Origin: Diplolepis rosae
Lineage: Eukaryota; Arthropoda; Insecta; Hymenoptera; Diplolepididae
NCBI GenBank assembly: GCA_030998225.1
Contig: JAPYXD010000723.1
Span: forward strand, 20,062,001-20,126,000
DNA length: 64,000 bases
Direction of reading: 5' to 3'
Position numbers and translations under genes: made by a program. The notes below the pieces were generated by a model. That model saw only the letters and a program-made list of their open reading frames with translations. It was not told where the DNA came from and ran no database searches. Shown piece by piece: positions 12,101-24,100 of the stretch (position 1 is the first letter of the stretch; every line of letters begins with the position of its first letter).

Positions 12101-15100
12101 ATTCCACAAGACTTTCAAGCGCAGTCCAAGAATTTTTTTTTGACTTGTATATCACTTATTCATCTCTTTCTCACCAAATTATTCTCTCCAAATTATTTTT
12201 AAATAATTTTTTCGAAAACTATACAATAAAATTTGAAAGAATTTAAGTCTTTGACTGTGCTTGAATTAATCTAGGTCATTCTTTCTTTTTTTAAATGAAA
12301 TTCTAAGCTTCTTCATAAAAAGTATATAGGATCTTCGAAAAAATTTGTCCTGTTCAAAAGTCAAGGACTGTCGAGTAAATTTCCCAGTACTTATTGTATT
12401 TTTTCCGTGTATAAAATTTAATATACGCAATTATAAATTTTGATATGCATCCAAGTGTAGATAAAATAGAATATTTCCTACATTCTTTGGTAACTTGTAA
12501 ATTATCAAAACTGGCTAAAAATTTCTCTGAATATGAAAATTTATGACGTGTTCAAATACTTATACAGGCTATGCAAACTAATTTTTCAAACACTTGGATA
12601 TATTAAAGAATTTAAATATGAATAGTATCTATATGAAAGAAAATAAACTACTTTATCATTTACATCCTAGATTCAATCCAAAAGTAAATTTGAAATTACG
12701 TAAAATCAAATTATTTAAGTTGGCAATTTTGGTATATTAAATTTAATACCTCAGTGAATCTAATACATCAGTGAAATATTTCACAAATAACATACAGAAA
12801 TATTAAATTTCATATATAAATGTACATGAAATTGAATAATAATTTTAACAGTGTAGGGGTTTTTCAATCGGTACTTTTTTCAAATTTAAAAAAAAAATAG
12901 AAATTTTGTGTGCAATTATCGTTTTTTTTGTTTTTTCTTTTAGGGATCCTTACATCAGATACTATGATATGCATATTTTTTGCAAAAATTCTACAAATAT
13001 TTAATTCAACACATGTACTTTCTAATAAAAATGAAATAAATTCATAAAACATTTTAACAAATTCGGAAACAATTTTCCCTATAAAACGCTTTTTTAGTCC
13101 GTTTAAGTGGCGTTCCCCCTTAAGACCATGTCTTACTTATCCAATCCCTACTTTACAGACACTTTTTTTCGTCCTTCGCATTTCCACATTGATTGAGATA
13201 TTGAGTTAAAACTTTAAGTAATTGAGTAAAAAGCACTAAGGAACGTTTACCTGCTTCTAAATATTTATAATTATGAAACAAAAATTTCCAAAAATCTTTT
13301 TTTCAGAATTATGAAAATTTTGGACAAGATAAACGTTCTTTACTGCTTTTTACTTAATCACTCAGAGTTTTAACTCGATATCTAAATTAATGTGGAAATT
13401 CGAAGGGTGAAAAAAAGTGTCGGTAAGGTGGGGATCGGATAAGTGAGGCATGGACTTAAATGAGTTTATCTGGTGAATACAAATTATAGACAGCAGTTTT
13501 GTCAAAATCTACAAATTTCTTGATTTGTGATACGATCGTTTTCTAATTACAATAATAACATTTGCAGTTTTTGTGGGTGCCAACTATGGGCCATATTGTA
13601 ACGAGTCCTTCTCAACAGGACATCAATTAGTATCGACATCCCTCTACGTTATTCAAACATTAAACAAAAATTCCTATGTACCAGGAATTTCACTCGGTAT
13701 GTATGATATAAAATAAAATTTAAATCGCTTATAGCTAAAGTTTTACAATACAAATTACTGATTCTGATTCATTTCCAAAAGATAAAGATGAAAAGTATGT
13801 CTCATGACTTCCTTATATTGCTAAGATGAATTAACAACAAAATTGGACACAAATAAATGAATATATAAATAGTACATGTACAAGAAAATACGTGCTACTT
13901 ATTTCAAACTGCTTTATAAACCTACCCCCATAGCGCAATACCTTCCCTGAACGGTCCCATGGAATGTTCGGAAGGTTTCATTGAAACGTTCAAGGAACGT
14001 TCCTACAGCTAAGAAAATATCTGGGTTTTTTTAACGTTCTAAAGCAATGTTCTCTAAATGTTTCTGTGGAACATTCCAAGAACGTTCAAAAGGTATATTG
14101 AGAGAACCTTCCGCAGGAATATTTCAGAGAATATTCGCAGAAAACATTCCTGGAACATTTCACGGGAACATTTTTTGGGAATATTCCTGGAATTATTTGC
14201 TACAGCATTCAGGGCACTTTCCTCGTAGATAATCCTGCAGCTTCAAACATACTGATCGAGGGAATGTTTTTTATAAATAATTTTGGACATTAATTTATAG
14301 GTAAAACAAAAAGAATTAATTACAAATATTAGTCTTTGAATTATATATTTTAATATGATTTAAATATAAAGAACAATCTATCTGGTGCCAGAAATCCATT
14401 TTAGTTGTGTAGGACCGGGAAAACTCATTAAAACACCACACTTAAAATGCTAAGAGAAAGAACGTTTATTTTCAATAAAAAGAACAATCGTACTACTTTT
14501 ACAAGACCGAGCTACCCTCTCTTATCTCACCTCCGCCATTTTCCTTTCCTATCTCTTTGCTCCCAGCGCCATTTAGCGACATCTACAGTCTCTGTAAACA
14601 AACTATCTGATCCCACAGTTGTTAATTTTATAAGTCTTACCTACTATAATTGCAATTACCGACGACATGCGTACCAATTAATCCATGAGTTTAATTGTAA
14701 AAAAAGTATAATGCGCAGATACGATATCTTAAAAAATAAAGACATAGCTTAAAATTATTGAACGATGTTCGATTATAAAGGAACTGTGCAATTACTATTC
14801 GGGAACGAGAAAAAAATCAGTCCTTAAGACATATCTTACTTATCTGATCTCTACCATAAGGTCACTATTTTTTCTCGTCCTTTGCATTACTACATGAATG
14901 TTCCCGCGAAAAGTTCTACGAATGTTCGCTAGAAATGCATTCTGAACGTTTCTATGGAAGGTTCTAAGAATGTTATCTGCGAATATTCTCTTAATGTTCC
15001 TGCGAAAAATTCTGCGAACGTTCCTATGGAAGATTCCAGGAACGTTCTCTACGAATGTTCTCTGAATTTTTCTGTGGAAGGTTCTCTCAATATTCCTTTT

Positions 15101-18100
15101 GAACGTTCGTGGAATGTTTCAGAAGAACATTCAGAGAAAATTGCTTTGGAACGTTCAAAAAACCCGGACATTTACATAGCTCTAGGAACGTTCCAATTGA
15201 ACCTTCCGAACCTTCCATGGGAACCTTCATAGGGGTAGATTAAATATGTATGGGTTAAGAGCGTCAGCAAAATTACATTTATTGTGAATAAATTTGTATT
15301 TAAATACGTATGAACTTATACGAGATTAAGGAAGAGAGCTAGAAAATCTTATTAGATGAATTCCACTTGATCTGATATATGCATATTCTTATAGGCAATG
15401 TTTTCCACGAAAGCTTTTTACAAGTTACATTTAAAAATCGATATACCGCATCATTATTTATAGTTTTGGTATATTATTTAAAAATAATAAGCAGGCTTTA
15501 GAAGTGATGCGTTACTTGTAACAAAGTTACAGTTATAAATGGAGAAATACCATCAATCCGATCCAACTCTTTATTTATGAAAAAATTAAGTCACTCAAGC
15601 TTTCGACCCTTGATTTGAGTCCTTGTCAAGAACTATCAAAATACAAAAATTGTCCAAAATTATTTCTCATTCGTGACAATGACAAGTAAATAACAAGTTA
15701 CCAATAAAATAGAACTTACATAAAAAAATTCAGTTGGGAACAATCATATACAAATAATAATTATTTGACGTCAAGTGTCAATGAATAAAAACTTGATAAA
15801 AATAACCGAAAGAAGACCACATATAACGGCGAGAACATACTGTGGTCGAAGTCGAGCAAACACTACCTTACAACTCAACCAATACAAACGAAGATAAGAA
15901 ACAGAGAGGTCGAAGCAAATTAAATGAAATAACAATATATATATATCGAGAAGCGAAAACTAAAAATAAAAGCATACTTATTTCAGTTTTACTAATTTTT
16001 TAAATGAAGAATCATATAGAAGATTCAAACCTTCCGTATCCTGTCTCTTATTTATATTGAATGGGTTTGTTTTTATGTGGATCATTTCAGAAATTGAACG
16101 TTTCTTCCAATTAGGTTCATTAATAAGGATTTTAATACTATTCCACCTAAAATCATGATTTTTTCCAGTCGATTTTCAGACACTACACTAAGTTGTTGAC
16201 AGCGATGTGAAATATTATTAAAACATTCCTTAATCCTCGAAGAAATCTTACGTTTAGTTTGACCCACATAAACCGCTGAACAATTGTCGCATTTAATTTT
16301 GTAATCAAGATTCATCTTATTATCTTTTGGAAGATTTTTTTTTTCGTAATAAGTTTTGAATTCTTTTGATTTTTTACAGAATTGACAACATTAATGTTAT
16401 GATTTGAAAATGTATTTAATGTTATGTTTGGAACAAATTTTATTCAATCTTTCCGATAAACCTTCAATATAAGGTACCCAAAGAATAATCTCAGAAGTAA
16501 AATTACGTAAAAACTCTGTTGAATTATTATTCTTTTTATTGATATTAAACAATCTTTTTTTAATATGACCAAAAACAAATTTTTCAGGAAATTATTATCA
16601 TAAAGTATTTTTTTTTATCAATATCCAAATTTTTTTCATGAAATTCTTTGTCGGAAAATCTGTCTTCTAAATCTGTCATAACAAAATCTGCTAAGATTGG
16701 AGAAATAGGAGAACCCATATCTGTTCCATAAACCTGTTCAAAAAACTGGCCATTAAAACCAAAACTAGTGTAATTCATGACAAATAATCGCATGTGGGGA
16801 TCGAACCCGGAAACTGATCGAGATCCGGACGGATAGCCCTAGTTGTAACCGGGAACCAGCAGGCTATCCGACCAGGAACACGCCAGAAACGTCACGCTGG
16901 TTTGGTTATGTTCTCGACATGAAGGCTGGTCGGCGACCGGCTGAGCTACCCGGCCCTTTTTTGGCTGTTTTTAGGGGGGTTTTTAGTAGCATTAAAATTT
17001 CACTTAATTTACAATTGGACTCATCACCACTGTATTTTTCCTCAATTTTTCGAACTCTTCTGTGTTTTTTAGCGCGGATTTATTGATTTTAAGTTTCTAC
17101 ATGTTTGTGTCCAAAACACATAGAATTCTGATTCCAAAATTTGGGAAATGGTAGAAAGGATAAAAACAGACGTAGATAGGTAACTTTTGGTTTAATAAAT
17201 AGAAAAAAATTCAATTTAAGCAAAATCTATGGAGAACATTTTTTTATTATCACAACCAAAAGTAGTCTATCTACGTCCGTTTTCATCTTCTCTACTATTT
17301 CCCAAATTTCGAAAAAAAAATTTAATGTATTTTGGACACAAATATGTAGAAAGTGGTCCAAGTCGTTCACATAAACTTGTTACTTTTCTCAAGTATCACA
17401 TACCCTTAAGGAAAACGACTGCGTAAAATTTTTGACAATTTAAAATAAATTTTAAAACATCATATAGGTTCACCCTGGCGAAAGTTGTGGATTTAAATTC
17501 ATTCCGAATCACTCCGCACTATTCCGAGCCATTCCGGAATCAGATTCCGAACTAAATCGAGTTATTCCGAATGACTCCAAAGCAAATTTTCAATCCGAAT
17601 CAACTCGAAGCCAATTAAAAAACAATCTGAAATTCCAATCCGAGTGAATCCGGTCAATTTTGGATTTATTCGGATCTAAAGTTTGGACTGATTCGGATTT
17701 GTCGGATTCATTTGGATTAAGAGTGCGGATTGATTTTAAATGGGCCACTGATTGATACGGATTAAAACTGGCTTCGGATTTATTCGGAATAACTCGGATT
17801 GGTTCAGCAACAGATTTCTGAATGGGTCCGATTGGTTTGGAATAAATTCCCAATCCGAGACTTTCTCCAGGGTACTTGACTAGTGCCCGACTAGTTCCCG
17901 GTCAATTTCCGACAATGAACTTCATCCTGGGTTGATTCTGCCGGTTCCCGACTTGACCCAGTCTGGTCACGACTCAACCCGGACGATCCCCACCCAGTTC
18001 CCGGCCATGCAATACAAATTGAGTTTGCCCGGCAGGGATCCGGGCGGAAACTTTTTTGTAATGGGGCTAACTGGGGCAATTTCCACACGAGATGTACTGG

Positions 18101-21100
18101 CAATAATCTCATTTAGGGGCAATTTAGTCACGTTCCCTAAATTGGGAAATCTTTTTTTAATTGAGTCAGCAACCAAATCTCGAGGAATATTTGTAAATAA
18201 TGACTTAACGTCAAAAGAAACTAAAATGTGATCATCCGGAAAAACAATATCCTTTAATTGGTCAACCAAATGAGCGATGGTATTTCTTCATTTATAATAA
18301 TTTCAACCGATCATTACTCATACTATTAAAGTTACAGTTACATTTTTCGGGTAACGGAAAGTTACTTTCTCACTTTTTTCTTACCATTAACTGTAACTAT
18401 AACTGAGTTACATTTTTCTTAAGTAACAAGCAACGAAAATAAATACGTGTGACACAGTTGCTTTTTTCATCGGAACTTCAAAAGATGTCATATTTAATGT
18501 GCAAAATGTTCACTAGCACTCTCTGAAAATTTTAAGGCTATATAAAAAAAATTTGACGAAACGTATTTGGTATAAATTGTACACATAATTTTTGTAATGC
18601 ATTTGAATAAATATTAAATATAGATTAATGTGAGTAATTCGATTAATTTACATTTCTTGCTATTCATTAATTCTGATTTTAGTAATATGAAAAGCAAATG
18701 TAACAGTATAAGTTACTTTTTGAGAAAAAAGAATTGTAACTTCGACTCAATTATTTTTTGTAAAAATCAACTTTAACTCAAGCTGAGTTACTTTTCATCG
18801 AGCAACTTTCCGAAGTTTTGAAATAATAATGATAAAAATAATATCAAATATAGTCACAATATCATAGCAAAGAAACTAGAAATACGCGATGAGATGATCG
18901 GAAAAGAAGGAAAATAAGATTTTCCAATTCGAACAAGTCCAAAAGAACTAAGAGATATTTTTAGGAAGATTCAAGATTCAACAAAGAAAATATACTTTTT
19001 ATTCGATATTTTTTTATTTGTTTCATTCTATCAGAAGAACATTAATTGACAAAAACAAATCTAATAATAATATAATGACATTGCTTTTCAGGTTTGAAGA
19101 TGTATGACACTTGCCAGGACAAGATAACAGTTTACAAACAGGCTTTGATGGCAGCAGTAGATTCAGAATGTGCAGCAGAATACGATTTGGGAATATTAAT
19201 TCCTGAGTCTTTTAAATTAACATTGGAGCCTTTCAAAGACTACAGTCTTGTGTCAATAAGTACTTACAAGCCAGTAAACATAACTAATTCATTAATCGAT
19301 ATTGTAGTTCATTTTTTGACTACTAAATACGAAGTCGTTGATCTGTTTCTATCGAGTTCAGAAGATTCTCTTCAGCATTTTTTGAAAGCCAGTAAGGACA
19401 AAGGACTTTGCGTCAAAAGTTACTCAGGTTTCAGTGAATTGAGTAATAAAACTGATACTGTTATTGTTGCTACTGGTAGCAAGGAGGACATTCGATCTTG
19501 GATCGAAGAAAGCGACGAGGATGAAGGTTTTCAAAGAACATGGATTATTCTTCCCACTGACGATTCTATTTTCGATGGTTATTATATTTCTAATGAGTAT
19601 AAGTTGACGATTACTTTTTCAGTTTAACAGATTTTTCCTTCAAATCAGACAAAAAAACGATTCTGATAAACCAGAGCTTGCACTAATTTGTACATTTCAA
19701 AGTATAATACAGTAATAGGAAAAATGATTAGATCACCTTATACTATTGCAGCATTCACAAATATGAAACCATTTATTATCAAAACTAGAGCATGTACAAT
19801 TATTTTTTTATTTCGTTTTTAATTTTTTTTTCTTTGAGGAGGAAAAATGGCGAAATCTTTTATAGACGTAGTACAAGACTCTCCTAGGGCTTGTCTAGGT
19901 ATACCTATCAAAACCAAAAATCCCCTCTCTCAAACCATATTACCGCTCGCGGAACCGCTTTTTGGCTTTAAACTTCGCAAGCGGTTGGTTCCGGTTTTCA
20001 GTCGTGAACGACTCTTCCGTCATCCGTTCGCCCGTTGCTGCACTCCCTACGCTCATCGAGATTCTTCGTCCTCATCACTAATGTGATAAATGACTCGATG
20101 TGCTTCCAGATATCCTCAGGCTGGAGCATAAGAGGAACCATTGTCTCAGGAGTGAGCTCAGCACTCACCGGCCGACCAAAGGCTTTTCTTTCCACACCCC
20201 AGCTGCCGCAGACAAAGAATAAAAGCCAGGTAAAAGCCGTCTTCACCGTGCTTTCTATCCAGCCAGGTGGTGAGCTCTGGAATTAAACGGTATTTTAATC
20301 TCCCGGACTGTTCACCATGCCATCTTGTTTGCCATCTCTCGACGAGTTTGTGTCTTCCTTCCTTACGGATAGCTTCCTTCGCGCGTGCGTTTACCTGTTG
20401 GTTGGTCGTACCGGTAAGCTCCTTACGGAGCTGAAAGGTCTGTCATCCGCAAACAGGTAGTCTGGAACCTTCTTCCGCATCATCGCCTCGATGCATTTCT
20501 TCTATTTGGCGGTATTGAACGCATAAATTACGCTAATTAATATAAGCCGAACTGGTTCTCCGAGAGACTGTTCTCGGTCTATAGGATGAGGCATCCTCCA
20601 GAGGTTTCTCTCCTTTTCTGAGACGGACCAACCTCTGTCTCTTCCATTTGTCGAAGAACCTTCCCTTCCGAAGACAGGAGTTAAAGACTTCCAGAAGGAT
20701 CTCCGGGTCTTTCTTCTAGTCACCAGTCTCTTGGTAACTATTTTGAAGGCTAGACTCCACGGGTCCTTTTTGACTTCTCCAATCAAGTCCTTCCAGCACT
20801 GGAAGCGGCTTTTCTTTATGCATCCCCTCGAAGCTGTTTCAGTTGTTTTCCATGCCTCATGCAGCAGAGCATCACACTTTGAGCAGGTGTATTTCCAGCG
20901 CGCTGTGAGACATTTGCGGCGTAGCGCAGACAACTGGTCGTTCCACCAGTACATCAAGTTTTTGATACGCATGTGCCCCCGATGAAACATCGAGTGGTCA
21001 CATTCTGCGACCAATCTCCGCTTTATTGCCTGCACTGTGTTTTCCAACGACCCAGCAGATTTAGCCCAATCAAGTCTATCTATGAGCCTCGTTTTCTCGA

Positions 21101-24100
21101 GATTCTCTCTAAGCATGTCATTGCTGAGTCGTCTTGTGTTCCAGGAGGGGCCTCTTCTTTTGCAACCTCTTCCTGTGTTCACAGGTTGACTCCGTTTCTG
21201 TATGCTGAACTCGATGCACGGGTAATGTAGGCTCGCTGAGGTTTTCCTCAAGGAGGAAAATCTGAGTTTTGACTTCCAAGGGGTTGTTCGGGAAGAAGTA
21301 GCAGCTGTACACACTCATCCCCGCCACCTCCAACCAAACGAATCCTACATCAGTCTCCAGAAAGCCCCCGATGCCATATTCGGGATTGCACACAAGGATC
21401 CCGGCCCTCCTTGATGCACCCTGGTACCAGATAGAGTTCTCACACCATTTGTACTGCTCACTAATGAGCAACACGTCAGCCCCCCTCTCCCTGGCCGTCT
21501 GCATCTGGTCTTGGGCTCCCCTCCCTCTCCCAAGGTTGAGCTGTACAAACTTTAGTTCCCACCCCTCAACCTCCGGAGCTCTAACCACAACACCGGGCAA
21601 GAACTGCTCCCAGAAACATGGGCGACATCTTTTTTGCCTCTATCAGTGCATGTTAGGCACCTCGGGAGGGCCTTACAGTCCTTGACTTTGTGTGTCAAGT
21701 TACCACACCTCCAGCAGTTATCTTTCCTGCTGGAGCAAATCCAGCCACGCGAGACGTGGCCATATCTTTGGCATATAAAGCACCAGGCAACCTCGGCATG
21801 TTCCCACCCGACCCTTACCTTTTCCAGCTGTAGCAGACGCAAAGCATAAACGTCTGCCAGCTAGACCACTGCAGTCCTCACTCCAACAAATCGGTTTTAA
21901 AGCATGCATGACACATTAAGGCCGCGCCTGCCTAGCGCCCCGACGAGCTCAGCAACCACCTCCGTTTTCTCTAGAGTCTTGTCAAGGTCCCTAATTTCGA
22001 AAGACCTTCTTGAAACCAAGGCTTCAACTTTTGTCCTACCCCGACCGCCTGGTCAAGCGCCTTCTAAAGGGCTGAGACTTAGCCCTTCTTTTTAGGGACC
22101 AGAAGGACTTCCACCTTCCTGATTCTCCGGATAGAAAGAACATCGCCGACACCTTGATGGCGTCACCTGATCTGGCGGGCGAGGAGCGCTTCGGCGTCTT
22201 TTTTTTCTCCTTTTCTTTTTGTGCATCAGAATTTCTAGATACAAGTACCAGAATATTCAACACCTTGTAACTGAAAATTAAGATATTGATTTTTAAATTT
22301 ACTGAAAAGTAACCGAATTTTCTGAAATTTTATCTTAATTTTACGTAACTGTAATTGCATGAAACTCTAGTCACGTGTTTAGGGAAATTACGGTAGAAAT
22401 TTCTAACAGTGTAGTATTTATAACTACCATTACATACTCAATGAAATGTAAAATGCATTGCAATTAATTCAATCGATTAATAATAATACGTCGATCTACT
22501 TAAGGAACGTTTAGGATTCGTAGAATTTTTGGATTGCTTATGTGTTTTTGTATTTTATCCTTCGTATATTGACATTTATTTCGTGGTAATAATTATTTAT
22601 TGATATTTTTTTCAAGTTGAAAATATTTGAATAAGGAAGAGTTTTGAAATATTATAAATAAATAAATATTTTGATTTAAAATATTTCATTTAAATGTACT
22701 TTCACTCGAATGTTAATTCTCTTTCGCTGTTTTAGATCTTATACCAGAAGGATCTTTTGTTGTCAAAGCTGAACCTGTCACTTCGAACAAAGATCCTTTA
22801 TCACCTCCTCATTTCGAAGACAGTAGCGAACTTCTAATTCACTCACCACACCTCTTAAGTATTGGCAAGGCTATTATTGAGCTCGCTAAGGTCCTACAAG
22901 ATCTTCAAAGAAGAACTTGTGTTTCTGGTGTAACCTGCATTTTACCACGTTTTGACCCCAAACTGCGAAAGGACATTAGCATCTCTGAAGTTTACGAAAT
23001 ACTTCAAATTCCTTCTAAATCCCAGTATCTCAAATACCTAATCCAGCAAAACAATCAAGGCTTCCTCACTATATCGACCTACAATATCGATTTAGAAACT
23101 TACAAAATTACTCCAGAAAAGCACCTCCACAAAATACCTAATTTATGTACTAAAAAGGATATAACCAACTGTCAAAACTGTGTAAATTTTCAAGAGAGAA
23201 CTGACGCCCATGAATTGGTGAAAAAAGTAGTAGACAAAAGTTTGTTAAAACCTGGAGCATGGATTCCAATTTATCTTACTATTATGGTCAGTGGGACTCT
23301 TGCATGCCTGGTTATATTTATCTTTATCATCTACAGATACTACATGGAGGAAGTATTGGATGGGAATCCAACTTTAACAATTGTTCTGATACTGGGAACT
23401 ATCTTCATGCTGCAGACCATTTTACCTTTTTGCATGGATGAAGAATATATGGGTCCAGAACACATCAATTCCAGGAAGATTTTCGTTTCAACTTTAGCTT
23501 TTGGTTTAATTTTCTCAACTATGTTGTCCAGGGCTTTCTTTTTAGCTTTTTCGGTTGGTGGGATTTTTACAGCTCATATCAACGGTTATCTTCAGAGTCT
23601 GATGGTCTTCTTCATGTTCAGTGTTCAAATTGCCATTTCCACGATGTATTTTGTACTCAGCACTGCTAATTCTACTGTAGTCATAAGAAGTATGACCTAC
23701 ATTGCCCTGCTTGGTTTGTACCATACCGTTGTAGCTAGTTAATTTTTTAAAATCCTTTCATCAATTTGATGTTAATAAATCTTCTTATATTGTTCCTTCA
23801 GGTTACGACATATTCCTTCTGATATGCCTTTTAATCGTCAGCTGCTTCATAGTTCAAATCCAGCGCAACTATAACGAAGGAAAGTGTTTTTTTGCCACTG
23901 TAATTGGACTTCTGGTTGTCTGGGCTGTTTGGGTCACCTGCTTTGTATTAATGGAATCATCTGTAAGAGATATTATCATCTGCTTTGGAATTGTTTCAAC
24001 TGCCTACCTCATCATTATTGGCATTCTCATACCCAGAACTTATTACATGGTCACTCATCTATCTAGGGAGAAAAATTTCATGCACCGATTCGAACCGGCA

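Larger units (their letters stand above)
9142..13567 (+). other. boss: boss intron 1 (4.4 kb)
   Basis: It contains the palindromic elements at 9537-11001 and 11164-11721. A TACACGGAGAAA-type end at 9496-9507 and an inverted partner near 12404-12415 could bound an older element of about 2.9 kb around both. The rest (11722-13560) is A/T-rich with no gene. A pair of inverted segments near 13140-13240 and 13330-13450 (both around cactttttttcgtcc-like sequence) suggests a further decayed foldback. Confidence 0.6.
15537..18298 (-). mobile_element. Penelope-like retroelement, disrupted, bounded by a 20-bp inverted repeat
   Basis: The minus strand encodes pieces of a Penelope-type polyprotein: a reverse transcriptase block with FDVKSLFTNIPRDLV (near 18200), a second block NGQFFEQVYGTDMGSPISP (near 16700), and downstream a GIY-YIG endonuclease piece CDNCSAVYVGQTKRKISSRI (16235-16300). 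The coding part is cut by foreign DNA at about 16793-18090 and carries many stops; a clear YxDD box was not found. ATAAATGGAGAAATACCATC at 15537-15556 is mirrored at 18277-18298 and probably marks the ends. It is inactive. Confidence 0.75.
13697..19091 (+). other. boss: boss intron 2 (5.4 kb), rich in nested elements
   Basis: It holds the foldback at 13925-15235, a Penelope-like element (about 15537-18298) interrupted by several smaller elements, and on both sides of it 'gttac'-rich repeat DNA (15490-15540 and 18320-18820). Bases 18830-19080 are plain intron before the acceptor. Confidence 0.6.
19815..22260 (-). mobile_element. Non-LTR retrotransposon, R1/LOA-like, internally deleted and frameshifted
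   Basis: Read on the minus strand: zinc knuckles of the first protein (CFICQRYGHVSRGWIC, CWRCGNLTHKVKDC) at 21842-21552; the start of an AP-endonuclease (LKFVQLNLGRGRGAQDQM, LLISEQYK) from 21600; a linker with the R1-type motif YWWNDQLSALRRKC; small reverse transcriptase pieces (MRKKVPDYLFADD near 20450); and a C-terminal piece QPEDIWKHIESFITLVMR (near 20110). The GDFN-type catalytic half of the endonuclease and most of the polymerase are missing. T-runs near 19800-19840 fit a 3' poly-A tail. It lies antisense in boss intron 3. Confidence 0.75.
19578..22735 (+). other. boss: boss intron 3 (3.2 kb)
   Basis: Almost filled by the antisense R1-like retrotransposon (about 19815-22260). 22261-22735 is A/T-rich with nothing recognised. 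Confidence 0.6.

Noticed and set aside
14447..14752. 101-codon open frame inside the foldback element
   Set aside because: No domain; lies in the non-coding middle of a mobile element.
14954..15232. 92-codon frame with ERSRNV-like repeats
   Set aside because: Produced by translation of the GGAACGTTC repeat arm; a mirrored frame exists in the other arm.
16797..16948. A true tRNA gene on the minus strand
   Set aside because: A and B boxes are too far apart and no cloverleaf with a 7-bp acceptor stem can be drawn.
19597..19627. Continuation of boss exon 3 to the stop at 19627 as a true C-terminus
   Set aside because: It would end the protein before any membrane helix. Exons downstream continue the same family in matching phase, so this is intron read-through, although a truncated secreted form cannot be excluded.
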